A DNA stretch of 64,000 bases, taken from contig CAWJPW010000004.1 of NCBI GenBank assembly GCA_963844845.1, positions 7,350 through 71,349 on the forward strand, given 5' to 3'. Positions 16,978 to 25,528 of this stretch are shown in pieces (positions within the stretch are counted from its first letter, which is position 1; each line of letters begins with the position of its first letter). This stretch comes from CAWJPW01 sp963844845. Its GTDB lineage: Bacteria; Acidobacteriota; Thermoanaerobaculia; Thermoanaerobaculales; Sulfomarinibacteraceae. The notes below the pieces were generated by a model. The model was not told the origin of the DNA. It saw only the letters and a list, made by a program, of their open reading frames with translations, and ran no database searches. A program made the position numbers and the translations under genes.

Positions 16978-19793
16978 CAGGCTTTCTCGGCGGGAGTGGC
17001 CCGGCCTTCCGCGATCAGCCTGGTCACGACGCCGTGGCAGCGCGGGCAGAGATCGGGAGCGGCGGGGTCCTCGACGAGTGTGGGGGCGCGCCGCCAGCAG
17101 CGAGCGCAGGTGGGGGCGTCGTACGGCCTGGAACCGACCGCCAGGCCGGGGTAGGCGGGCACCGCCTCGGCACCGTCAGCCTCACCGCCGGCCGCCGCCG
17201 AAACGATGAGGAGGTCGGCGAGGTTGGTGCCGGTGGCCGTGAGATCGTCCTCCAGCGTGCGCGCGTCGCCCACGAGGACGACCTCGGCCTCCAGGGCCTT
17301 GCCGATCACCTCACGTTGTCGAAGTGCCTCGAGCTGGCGGTAGACGACCTCGCGCAGGCCCAGGAGGCGCTGCCAACGGAGATCGTCCTCGGCGTCCTCG
17401 ACGACCTCGGGAAGGGTGGCGAAGCCGGCCAGGTGGACCGACGCCTCGTGCTCGCCGGGAAGCTGTTGCCAGGCCTCGTCAGTGGTGAACGAGAGGACCG
17501 GCGCCAGCAGGGTCAGGAGAGAACGAGCCACCTCATACAGCACCGTCTGGGTGGCGCGGCGGGAAGGCTCGTCGGGGTGCTCGCAGTAGAGGCGGTCCTT
17601 GAGGACGTCGAGGTAGAGGCTGGACAGCTCCACGGTGCTGAAGTTGATGACCCGGTGGTAGATGGACGAGAGCTCGTAGGTCTGGTACGCGTCCAGCACG
17701 CGGTCCGCCAGCTCGCGCGTCCGGCGCAGCATCCATGCGTCCATGCCGCGCACATGGGAGAGGTCAACGTGGTGGCTCTCGGGCTCGAAGTCGGCGATGT
17801 TGGCGAGGAGGAAGCGCACCGTGTTGCGGATTTTGCGGTAGGCGTCGGCGCTTCGCGTCATGACCTCGTCGGAGATCCGCATGTCCTCGCGGAAGTCCAC
17901 CATCGCGGTCCACAGACGCAGTATGTCGGCGCCGTACTTCTTCATGATCTCCTGGGGCATGATCATGTTGCCCCTGGACTTGGACATCTTGTGACCGTTT
18001 GCGTCCACCACGAAGCCGTGCGTGAGCACCTGATCGTATGGTGCCCGGCCCTTGAGGCCCTCGGCCATCACCAGGGAGGACTGGAACCAGCCGCGGTACT
18101 GATCCTGGCCCTCCACGTAGAGGTTCACGGGCCACCACAGCTTCCAGCGGTCGCTGTCGCACACCGCCAGGTGGCTGACGCCAGAGTCGAACCACACGTC
18201 GAGGATGTCCGTCTCCTTTTCGAAGCGGTTGCGGCCGCACCCCGGACAGACGTAGCCGGCGGGCAGGAGCTCGGCGGGCTCGTGGGTGAACCAGGCGTCC
18301 GCGCCCTCAGCGAGGAAGAGGCCGCGGATGTGGTCGAACACGCTCTCGTCCACCACCGGCTGGTCGCAGCCGGTACACGTGAGGATGGTGATGGGCACGC
18401 CCCACAGGCGCTGTCTGGAGATGCACCAGTCGGGACGGTTCTCGACCATCCCCTCGATGCGCGCCTCGCCCCAGCGCGGCAGCCAGTCCACGCCCCGGAC
18501 CCCTTCCAGGGCGCGCTGGCGAAGATCGTGACGATCCATGCGGATGAACCACTGCGGGGTGGCGCGGAAGATCACCGGGGACTTGCAGCGCCAGCAGTGG
18601 GGGTAGGAGTGGGTCACCTTCCCGCCCGCGACGAGCACGCCGCGCTCCTCGAGGCGCTCGACGATCTTGGGGTTGGCGGCGAAGACGCTGTCACCGGCCC
18701 AGTCGGGCACGGCGTCGGTGAAGCGGCCCCCGTCGTCCAGCGGGGCGTAGGGCTCGAGGCCGTAACGGGCGCCCACCTGGAAATCCTCGAGGCCGTGCCC
18801 CGGGGCGGTGTGCACCAGGCCCGTGCCCTGGTCGAGGGTCACGTGGTCGCCGAGGATGAAGAGCCCGTCACGGTCGAGGAAGGGGTGGCGGTAGTGGGCG
18901 CCCTCGAGGTCGGCGCCGCGGAACTGGCGAACGGTCTCCAATGACTTCCAGCCTGCGAGCTTGGCGGTGGAGTCCGCCAGTTCGCTGGCGACCAGGTAGA
19001 GGGCACCGTTGGCCCGCACGACGGAGTAGTCGAAGTCGGGATGAAGGGCGATGGCGAGGTTCGAGGGCAGCGTCCAGGGGGTGGTCGTCCAAATCAATGC
19101 CGCGGCCGGCTCGTCGGTTCCGAGCCCCAGGCGCTCGCGGGCGTCCGCTCCGAGGGCGAAGGCCACGGTGATGGATGGGCTCGTGTGGTCCTCGTACTCA
19201 ACCTCGGCCTCGGCCAGGGCGGTGCGGCAGGACGGGCACCAGTGCACGGGCTTGAAGCCGTGCTCGATGTAGCCGGCGAGGAAGAAGCCGTGGAGCGCCG
19301 ACGCGATCTCGGCCTCGTAGGCGAAATCCATGGTGAGGTAGGGATCATCCCAACGGCCGAAGACGCCGAGGCGGGTGAACTCCTCGCGCTGCACGGCAAC
19401 GAACTTCTCGGCGTACTCGCGGCAGGCGCGGCGGATCTCGCTGATGCTCATGTGCCGTTTGCGGGAACCGAGCTGCTTGTCGACCTGGTGCTCGATGGGC
19501 AGACCGTGGCAATCCCAGCCGGGGACGTAAGGAGCGTCGTGGCCCTGCATGGTGTGGGCTTTGACGATGACGTCCTTGAGGATCTTGTTGAGGGCGTGGC
19601 CCATGTGGATGTGGCCGTTGGCGTAGGGCGGGCCGTCGTGGAGGAGGAAGCGCGGGGCTCCCCGGCGGGCGGCGCGGATGGCGTCGTAGAGGCCCATCTC
19701 CTGCCACCGCTGCAGCATCTCGGGCTCGCGCTGCGGTAGGTGCGCCCGCATGGCGAAGCCGGTCCGGGGAAGGTTGAGGGTCTCGCGGTACAT
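16977..19793 (-). CDS. ileS: Isoleucyl-tRNA synthetase
   Basis: 938-aa class I aminoacyl-tRNA synthetase, a normal bacterial length. It has the HIGH motif as PYANGHIHMGH (56-66), the KMSKS motif in GHKMSKSRGN near residue 600, the CP1 editing domain between them, and a C-terminal zinc finger (CARCWRR followed by CPRCHG). I chose the ATG at 19793 with GGAGG about 9 nt upstream, because it gives the usual MYRETLNLP start; a 17-residue basic extension to 19844 is unlikely. It heads the ileS-lspA-lgt-rluD-DUF255 operon. I see no T-box-like leader. Confidence 0.95.
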   Translation of the reverse strand: MYRETLNLPRTGFAMRAHLPQREPEMLQRWQEMGLYDAIRAARRGAPRFLLHDGPPYANGHIHMGHALNKILKDVIVKAHTMQGHDAPYVPGWDCHGLPIEHQVDKQLGSRKRHMSISEIRRACREYAEKFVAVQREEFTRLGVFGRWDDPYLTMDFAYEAEIASALHGFFLAGYIEHGFKPVHWCPSCRTALAEAEVEYEDHTSPSITVAFALGADARERLGLGTDEPAAALIWTTTPWTLPSNLAIALHPDFDYSVVRANGALYLVASELADSTAKLAGWKSLETVRQFRGADLEGAHYRHPFLDRDGLFILGDHVTLDQGTGLVHTAPGHGLEDFQVGARYGLEPYAPLDDGGRFTDAVPDWAGDSVFAANPKIVERLEERGVLVAGGKVTHSYPHCWRCKSPVIFRATPQWFIRMDRHDLRQRALEGVRGVDWLPRWGEARIEGMVENRPDWCISRQRLWGVPITILTCTGCDQPVVDESVFDHIRGLFLAEGADAWFTHEPAELLPAGYVCPGCGRNRFEKETDILDVWFDSGVSHLAVCDSDRWKLWWPVNLYVEGQDQYRGWFQSSLVMAEGLKGRAPYDQVLTHGFVVDANGHKMSKSRGNMIMPQEIMKKYGADILRLWTAMVDFREDMRISDEVMTRSADAYRKIRNTVRFLLANIADFEPESHHVDLSHVRGMDAWMLRRTRELADRVLDAYQTYELSSIYHRVINFSTVELSSLYLDVLKDRLYCEHPDEPSRRATQTVLYEVARSLLTLLAPVLSFTTDEAWQQLPGEHEASVHLAGFATLPEVVEDAEDDLRWQRLLGLREVVYRQLEALRQREVIGKALEAEVVLVGDARTLEDDLTATGTNLADLLIVSAAAGGEADGAEAVPAYPGLAVGSRPYDAPTCARCWRRAPTLVEDPAAPDLCPRCHGVVTRLIAEGRATPAEKA

Positions 19794-20708
19794 TGCGTCT
19801 CGCCTCCGGCATGCGAGCCTACGCGGCGCCCGTCGGCTCGTCAAGGCGACCGGGCGTCATGTCACGCAGCACCACGGGTTGTCCTTACTGACAGGGGCTG
19901 GGATGCTTCGGCGGAGTGTACAGCCGCCGGGGCACGCCGGCCGCTTCGCGGCCATGCCGGCCACCCGCCGGCCGCCGCGCACGGATGCAAGCATGTGCCG
20001 GTACGACCATCGCGTCCGGCCGTGGCTGCGCCACAGCGGCGTGTCCCGGCGGCCCGGTGCGCCCGAGGGCATGCTCCGGAAGGGTAGAGAGATCCCACTC
20101 TCTCTGTAATGAACAAGTCGCGCCGGCGCCGGCCCTCTGGCCGCGCTTTGCTTCCTCATCTTCGTCGGGACGATCATGAGATCAGTCCCTCCTCGATTCG
20201 GTCGCAAATCGCACCCAGAAAACCGACGGCGGCGCGACTCGTTGGCTCGGCAAAGGCCATGGAAGCGTCTGCCGCCTGACGGCGGCCGGAACGCAGCAAA
20301 GCTGCGTCCCGCCGGGGGACGGGTCGAGCGCCTTCTGCTACGGCCCGCGATGCGGCGTCCTCCACGGCGGCTGCGCCACCACGGGGAACGCCACCTCGCG
20401 GCCCTCGCGACGAAGGCGACGCCGTCCCCCTCGTCGACGCCGTGTCCCACCCGCCCACCCGGTACCGTCGCCTCCGGCGACGAGGGATGGGGCATGGAAT
20501 CCTGGGGTTCTCCGGGGCACGTCGGCCGCTTCGGGGCCTCTCGGCCACTCGGTCGGGCCCCGGCAGCCTCAGCGCGTCGGGTACGGTGCGCTGCTGTGTA
20601 GGCGCGCGACTTTCGCGCGCCACCCTTCGCGCTGGTGTGGAGTACATCGTGCCGCCGGATCGCGACCGACCAGCGGAGGAGGCTCACCACCGTCCCAAAG
20701 CACAGGCC

Positions 20709-20853
20709 CTCCGGCGGGCGTGCCGTCCTTGACGTCTTCCCTCAAGCGCGCTCTCCCTTGTGGCGCGTTGGCGGGAAACGTCAAGGGGGGCTCCCTCGGC
20801 CCTTGGCGAACGGAGTAGTGGCCCCAAACGACCAGGCAGGCGACTCGGCGCTG
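20709..20853. repeat. 145-bp direct repeat, copy A
   Basis: This segment recurs at 21031-21175 with about seven mismatches in 145 positions and a period of 322 bp. Each copy contains an inverted repeat: CCTTGACGTCTTCCC (20727-20741) against GGGAAACGTCAAGG (20773-20786). Weaker similarity continues downstream (20,900-20,985 against 21,220-21,306), so the ancestral unit was about 290 bp. Confidence 0.85.
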
Positions 20854-21030
20854 TGGTCGCGAAGGGGGCCTGTTGCCGCCGCCGGCAGCTTCTGCCGTTG
20901 CCGCCCTTCGCGGACGCGCCGACGGGCGGCGGCACGGCGCCGCCCGGGCGCCGGTGCCCGGAGCAACCCCTGCCACCATTCCCATGCCCTCCGCAGAAGC
21001 CACCCCACCCGCACCCCAGAGCCAGGTGTT

Positions 21031-21175
21031 CTCCGGCGGGCGTGCCGTCCTTGACGTCTTCCCTGGAGCGCGCTCTCCCTTGCGGCGCGTTGGCGGGAAA
21101 CGTCAAGGGGGGCTCCCTCGGCCCTTGGCGCCCGGAGTACTGGCCCCAAACAACCAGGCAGGCGACTCGGCGCTG
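21031..21175. repeat. 145-bp direct repeat, copy B
   Basis: Second copy of the segment at 20709-20853, including the same TTGACGT...ACGTCAA hairpin arms. It ends about 165 bp before the 3' end of the receiver gene. No coding capacity is evident. Confidence 0.85.
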
Positions 21176-21339
21176 AGGGCCCGAGGGTGGCCTGCTGGCC
21201 GCGCGCCGGCGCACGTCGTTGCCGCCCTCGCGAACGCGCCGACGGGCGGCGGCCCAGCCGCCGCCCGGGAGCCGGTCCCCGGAGCATCCACAACCACACT
21301 CCCCCGGCGCTCCTCGCGGCCGCCCACCTCCGCCGCTAG

Positions 21340-21711
21340 CTACTCCGCCAGGATCGCCTCGACGCGCTGGACCACTTCGGCGGTGGAGAAGGGCTTCGTG
21401 ATGTAGCCTGCTGCGCCCACCTCATGGCCGCGGCGGATGTCCTGGGCGAAGCCGCGTGCGGTGAGCATGATGACCGGGACGTCGGCGATGTCCGGTTGAC
21501 TCTTCAGCCACTCGGCGAGCTGGAATCCGTTGGTGGGGGTGGCAAGGGCGACGTCGAGGAGTACAAGGTCCACGGTCTGCGTGCGAAGCAGCTCCTGGGC
21601 CTCCTCGGCAGAGGTGGCCTCACAGGTGCTGAACCCGGCCCTGCGCAGCTTGAACGAGAGAATGCGAAGCAGGTACGGCTCGTCATCGACGACCAGAACG
21701 CGGCGCCCCAT
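21340..21711 (-). CDS. Single-domain response regulator (receiver only)
   Basis: 123-aa CheY-like receiver with no output domain. The phosphorylation site is complete: acidic pair Asp9-Asp10, phosphoacceptor Asp53 in LLLDVA, Thr84 in MLTARG and Lys106 in ITKPFS. It would signal by protein interaction after phosphorylation by an unlinked histidine kinase. It follows acpS by 27 nt in the same orientation. No kinase gene is nearby. Confidence 0.9.
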   Translation of the reverse strand: MGRRVLVVDDEPYLLRILSFKLRRAGFSTCEATSAEEAQELLRTQTVDLVLLDVALATPTNGFQLAEWLKSQPDIADVPVIMLTARGFAQDIRRGHEVGAAGYITKPFSTAEVVQRVEAILAE

Positions 21712-21738
21712 CCCTGCAACTATACGTTCCGGGCCGAT

Positions 21739-22116
21739 TTAGCGCAACGGGTCGCCCTCGAGCACAACCAGTGCCACCGAGACGCCCGCGTCATGGGAGA
21801 TGGAAAGATGGATCGTCTCGACTCCCAGAAGCCGTGCGCGCTCAAGGGCGGGGCCGTAGAGCTCCAGGCGGGGGACGCCGGACTGGTGACGGTGCACCGC
21901 GAGGTGTCGCCAGGCGATGCCGCTACTGCGGCCGGGACGCAGCGCCTTGAAACCTGCCTCCTTGGCGGCCAGGAGCCCGGCCACGTGGCCCGGGTCGTTG
22001 ATCCGCAGGACCTCGGCGTGGGCGAAGCAGCGCGCGAGGAAGCGCTGCCCGTGGCAAGCGAGCATCCGCTCCACGCGCGGCCAGCCCACCACGTCGACGC
22101 CGACCCCGAGAATCAC
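21739..22116 (-). CDS. acpS: Holo-[acyl-carrier-protein] synthase
   Basis: 125-aa enzyme that transfers 4'-phosphopantetheine from CoA to ACP. Motif 1 is GVGVDVVGWPRVERML, with Mg-binding Asp8; motif 2 is AAKEAGFKAL, with Glu53. I chose the GTG at 22116 because AGAGGG precedes it and the length is normal; the frame continues far upstream only as the shadow of the glycosyltransferase. The start overlaps the small membrane protein stop by 4 nt (GTGA). Confidence 0.88.
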   Translation of the reverse strand: MILGVGVDVVGWPRVERMLACHGQRFLARCFAHAEVLRINDPGHVAGLLAAKEAGFKALRPGRSSGIAWRHLAVHRHQSGVPRLELYGPALERARLLGVETIHLSISHDAGVSVALVVLEGDPLR

Positions 22117-22355
22117 GCGGCCCTCTGGGGAATCGGGACGAGGAACTCGGCCGCCAGGAGCATGAGGTGAAGAACACCGAAGGCGGAGATAGCCCCGCGG
22201 ACGGCCGGCGCATCGAGGACGAATGCCAACTTGGGAGGGAGATCGAGAATGAGGACGGACCAGATGTCGGTCCAGGGAACCAGCAGGAGTAGAAGGCCCA
22301 CGTGGACCAGATAGCCCACGTAGACGACCAGAGCCAGGAGTCTGAGCGCCTTCAC
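22113..22355 (-). CDS. Small membrane protein of unknown function
   Basis: 80-aa protein with two hydrophobic segments (about residues 2-24 and 50-72) joined by a short loop containing PPKLAFVLD. The start is uncertain: GTG at 22355 is suggested because translation further upstream runs into the divergent glycosyltransferase leader. It couples to acpS by a GTGA overlap, and the minus-strand trio with the receiver gene probably forms one unit. I do not recognise a family. Confidence 0.6.
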   Translation of the reverse strand: MKALRLLALVVYVGYLVHVGLLLLLVPWTDIWSVLILDLPPKLAFVLDAPAVRGAISAFGVLHLMLLAAEFLVPIPQRAA

Positions 22356-22392
22356 CGGGCCATGGTAACAGCCACCGCCCAGCGGTGCGGCG

Positions 22393-23592
22393 ATGGCTGC
22401 TACCATGAGTGCGGTGCTTCGTCTGCTGTGGGCCTCGCCGCTGCCGCCGGTGCGCTCCGGGGTGAGCGATTATGCCGCGGAGCTGTTGCCCGCTCTGGCG
22501 CGACTGAGCCACGTTCGCGTGGTCACGCCGCCCGGCTGGGCTCCGGCCCCGGATTGGAGCCTCGATCCCGCGCTCGAGATCGTCGACGTCGCTGCCCCGC
22601 CGCTGGCCGGAGAGGTCACCGTCGTCAACCTCGGGAACAATCCTCACCATCAGTGGTTGCTCCCGCTCCTGCGCCACCCTCGCGTGGTGGTGGTGGCACA
22701 CGACCTCGTTCTGCATCACCTGCTGGTGGAGTCGACCCTCGCCGGTGGTGACAGTGGCGCGTATGAGCGGCTTCTCGTGCAAGCGCACGGTGACAGGGGC
22801 GCCGTGGTGGCCGCCGCCCGCGGCTGGGGTCTGACCGGGGCGAGAGATCCGTTTCTGCTGCCAGCCAGGAGGGCGTTCCTGGCCGACGTCGACGGTGTCG
22901 TCGTGCACTCCCAATGGGCCGCCAGGCAGGTGCAGCGCGACCTCCCCGGTCGCGCGCTGGTGGTGCTGCCCATGCCGGCGCGGGATCCCGGCGTGGTGGA
23001 CCGAGCTGCCGAACGGGCACGGCTGGGCGTAGGCGACGACGAGCTCATCCTGATGCACCTGGGCTTTCTCACTCCGGCCAAGGGGCTTTGGGAGATCCTC
23101 GCCGGTCTCGGCGCCGCTCGGCAGCTGGGGGTTCCCGTACGCCTGGCGCTGGTGGGGGAGGGTGATGCCCTCGAGGGCGTGGTCCGAGTGGCGGCGGACG
23201 CCGGGCTCGAGGAGTGCATCACCACCACCGGCTGGGTGGACGCCGAGACGATGGTGCGCCTGCCGGCGGCGGCAGACCTCGGCGTCGTCCTGCGGACACC
23301 CTCGGCGGGGGAGACCTCGGCGGCTGTGGTCCGCTTCTTCGCCGCCGGCACGCCGGTGGCTGTGAGCGGGCTGCATCAGTTCCTGGAGTGGCCGGTGGCG
23401 GCGGCCCCGCGGGTGACGCCGGGTCCTGCCGCTGCCGCCGAGCTCACCCGGGTGCTGCTGCGGGCGTGGCAGGAGCGCGATACCGCAACGGCCGCGGCAC
23501 GGCGCCGCGCTGCCCGTGCCGCCTGGCAGGCCGGTCACCAGCCCGACGCGGTGGCACGGGAGCTCGTGCGGTTCCTGCACAGCTTCGCATGA
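22393..23592 (+). CDS. Glycosyltransferase, GT4-like (GT-B fold)
   Basis: 399-aa cytosolic glycosyltransferase. The N-domain starts LLWASPLPPVRSGVSDYAAE, the acceptor-side Gly-rich loop typical of GT4 enzymes. The C-domain contains VVLPMPA, LMHLGFLTPAKGLWEIL (nucleotide-sugar binding strand and Lys) and the Glu-containing LRTPSAGETSAAVVRFFAAG, equivalent to the E-x7-E element. The substrate is unknown. It starts within 40 bp of the divergent membrane protein gene, so promoters overlap. It is convergent with the TPR gene. The ATG at 22393 or the second ATG at 22405 could be used. Confidence 0.82.
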   Translation: MAATMSAVLRLLWASPLPPVRSGVSDYAAELLPALARLSHVRVVTPPGWAPAPDWSLDPALEIVDVAAPPLAGEVTVVNLGNNPHHQWLLPLLRHPRVVVVAHDLVLHHLLVESTLAGGDSGAYERLLVQAHGDRGAVVAAARGWGLTGARDPFLLPARRAFLADVDGVVVHSQWAARQVQRDLPGRALVVLPMPARDPGVVDRAAERARLGVGDDELILMHLGFLTPAKGLWEILAGLGAARQLGVPVRLALVGEGDALEGVVRVAADAGLEECITTTGWVDAETMVRLPAAADLGVVLRTPSAGETSAAVVRFFAAGTPVAVSGLHQFLEWPVAAAPRVTPGPAAAAELTRVLLRAWQERDTATAAARRRAARAAWQAGHQPDAVARELVRFLHSFA

Positions 23593-23623
23593 ACTGAGGC
23601 GTCGGGCCGAGGGCGAGTGGGGG

Positions 23624-25282
23624 CTAACGCAGCGCCCTCGGCGCCGCCTGGACGACGAGCGCCGAGTTGAGCAGCTGGTTGGCAGCCGCGGCGGACCTGG
23701 CGAGCCCGAGATTGCCCTGGAGCTCGGGGCTTTCTGACCTTGCGGCGACCGCCCGCTCGAGCATCGTCACGGCATCGGCGTAGCGTCCCTGGCGGTAGGC
23801 GGCCACCGCTGCCAGGTTGAGCAGCACTGGATCGTCAGGATGCTCCGCCAGGGATGAACGGAGAAGCGTCTCGGCGGCGGCGGGATCGCCGCTGCGCAAC
23901 GCCACGAGGCTGCGCAGGATCGGCAGGTCGGGTTCTCCTGCCAGGTCGGCGGCGTCGAGAGCTCGGCGCGCGTCTTCGAGACGGTCGGTGGCGAGCAGCG
24001 CGAGCACCCGAGACCGCTGGACATCCGCGGGATGGAAGCCGCCCTGGACGGCGCTCTCAAGGTGCTGCAGAGCCCGCTCCCCAGAGCCCTGGGCGAGCAG
24101 GGCTTGGCCCAGACGGGCCTCCACCTGCGGGTCGTCCTGGAGGAGGTTGGAGGCCGAGCGCAGGGCGGCGAGCGCCTTCTGGTCCTCGCCGCGCAGCAAG
24201 AGCAGCTCGCCGTAGGCCAGCTGCACCTCCGGCAGCAGGGGGTTCTCCTCCAGAGCGCGGGCCAGCTCTCCGAGCGCTCGGTCGGCGCGGCCCACGCGCG
24301 CGTCGAGCAGCCCCACCGCTGCCCAGGCACGATCGGAGTTGGGGAAGCGCTGGGTGAGCTCCTGGAAGGTGTCGAGGGCGGCCGAGGTGTCGCCCATGGC
24401 GAGCAACACGTCGCCGAGCCTGAGCTTGAGCTCGAGGTTATCGGGCTGGAGGGCGAGGGCGCTCTTGAGGGCGAACTCCGCTTCCTGCCATCGTGCTGCG
24501 CGCTGGGCGGCCTCGGCCAGCAGCTCCAGTGCGGCGACGTTGGAGGGCTGTCGCGAGACCGCCTCGCGGAGCAGCTGCAGGGCAGTGTCCACGTCACCCT
24601 GGTCCAGGAACTGGTTGGCGCGAAGGATAAGGTCGGGCAGGGAGAGGGTCTCGTACTTCGGCGCGGACCGCCCCCCTGCCAGTCCGCCGGACTGCAGCTT
24701 CGAGAGCAGGGCGGCGGCCTCCTCGTTGCGCCCGAGCTTCTCCAGGAGCTGCAGCTTCAGCGGCAGAAGCCGGGAATCGCCGGGGTAGGCATCGAGGAGA
24801 CGGTCGGTGTCCGCGAGCGCTCCCTCGAGATCATGGCCGTCGGCCACGCGCTGGTCGATGCTGGCCAGCTCGGCCTCGAGGTCGGGCTGGGGTTGCTGAG
24901 CGCTGGGGGTAGCACGCGGAGGGGGCTCACGCTTGGCTCTCTCGAAGAGGTCGAGGAACTCGCGGGTGTAGTAGTCAGGCACCAAGGTGAGCTCTGGGTC
25001 GTCCACCAGTGCCGCTCGGAGGTGGGTCTCGACGCCGTCTTTCCGCCCGAGGGCAAAGAGCGTCCACGCGATGCGCACGTGCAGCTGAGCCCGGTGCGTG
25101 GGGTCCGTCGTCTCGCTCAGAGCCTTCTCGTAGAGGTCGGCGGCGCGGCTGAAGGCGCCCTGCCGATAGGCTTCCAGGGCCGCCCTTTCGCTGGGGGTGG
25201 CCTCGTCGGCGGTGCCGATCCCGGCCACGGCCATCAAGACGGTGCCGACAACGAGATAGAGGATGATGTGAAGGCGTCGCAT
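23624..25282 (-). CDS. Exported TPR-repeat protein
   Basis: 552-aa protein with an N-terminal signal peptide (MRRLHIILYLVVGTVLMAVAG, cleavage near residue 24) followed by about ten tetratricopeptide repeats. The repeats start with AYRQGAFSRAADLYEKAL and recur through ALALQPDNLELKLRLGDVLL, ALEENPLLPEVQLAYGELLL and AAYRQGRYADAVTMLERAV. A Pro/Gln-rich linker sits near residues 120-140. TPRs mediate protein interactions, and a periplasmic scaffold is likely. I chose the ATG at 25282 because it begins the signal peptide; upstream sequence in frame is Arg-rich and unlikely. It is in the same orientation as, and downstream of, the PEGA kinase gene (246-bp gap). Confidence 0.82.
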   Translation of the reverse strand: MRRLHIILYLVVGTVLMAVAGIGTADEATPSERAALEAYRQGAFSRAADLYEKALSETTDPTHRAQLHVRIAWTLFALGRKDGVETHLRAALVDDPELTLVPDYYTREFLDLFERAKREPPPRATPSAQQPQPDLEAELASIDQRVADGHDLEGALADTDRLLDAYPGDSRLLPLKLQLLEKLGRNEEAAALLSKLQSGGLAGGRSAPKYETLSLPDLILRANQFLDQGDVDTALQLLREAVSRQPSNVAALELLAEAAQRAARWQEAEFALKSALALQPDNLELKLRLGDVLLAMGDTSAALDTFQELTQRFPNSDRAWAAVGLLDARVGRADRALGELARALEENPLLPEVQLAYGELLLLRGEDQKALAALRSASNLLQDDPQVEARLGQALLAQGSGERALQHLESAVQGGFHPADVQRSRVLALLATDRLEDARRALDAADLAGEPDLPILRSLVALRSGDPAAAETLLRSSLAEHPDDPVLLNLAAVAAYRQGRYADAVTMLERAVAARSESPELQGNLGLARSAAAANQLLNSALVVQAAPRALR

Positions 25283-25528
25283 GGCGTCACTGTAGCGCCC
25301 CGGGCGGGATGGGACAAGGGGGAGATCTTCCCGTGCCTTCCTCGATCTCCTCTTCGCGGAGCACAAGGTTCTCACAAGCCTCGTCGCGTGACCGCGAGGT
25401 GCCCGTCGCTGCGGTGGCGCCAACGTGGCCGCGCCCGACGGCCGAGCTGCCTGCATCGAGGACGCCGCCGAAGGGAGAGAGCCGGCGACGTCAGGCGTCC
25501 CGGCGGTGGGGGCAGAAGACCACCGAGC

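Larger units (their letters stand above)
19794..21339. other. Gene-free tract rich in small perfect hairpins
   Basis: 1.5 kb between the divergent ileS and the receiver gene. Long open frames exist on both strands but are Arg/Pro/Gly/Ser-rich and show no conserved motif, so I reject them as genes. The left half (19.9-20.6 kb) holds short hairpins with 3-nt loops, a 9-bp stem at 20601-20621 (loop CTT), a 7-bp stem at 20291-20307 (loop AAA) and a 7-bp stem at 20086-20105. The right half holds a duplicated 145-bp segment. No RNA gene was recognised. Confidence 0.6.

Noticed and set aside
19794..19900. T-box leader for ileS
   Set aside because: No T-box sequence or antiterminator fold; such leaders are also unexpected outside Gram-positive lineages.
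19857..20690. 277-aa open frame on the minus strand upstream of the receiver gene
   Set aside because: Composition is Arg/Pro/Gly/Ser-rich without domain, ribosome site or conserved motif, and it runs through several perfect hairpins; typical open frame of GC-rich non-coding DNA.
22117..23580. Long minus-strand frame joined to acpS
   Set aside because: It mirrors the glycosyltransferase gene on the other strand; AcpS motifs occupy only the last 125 residues.
25365..25380. Second Rex site (TCACAA near 25373)
   Set aside because: Only one half-site is present, in the gap behind the kinase gene, with no inverted partner at the right spacing.
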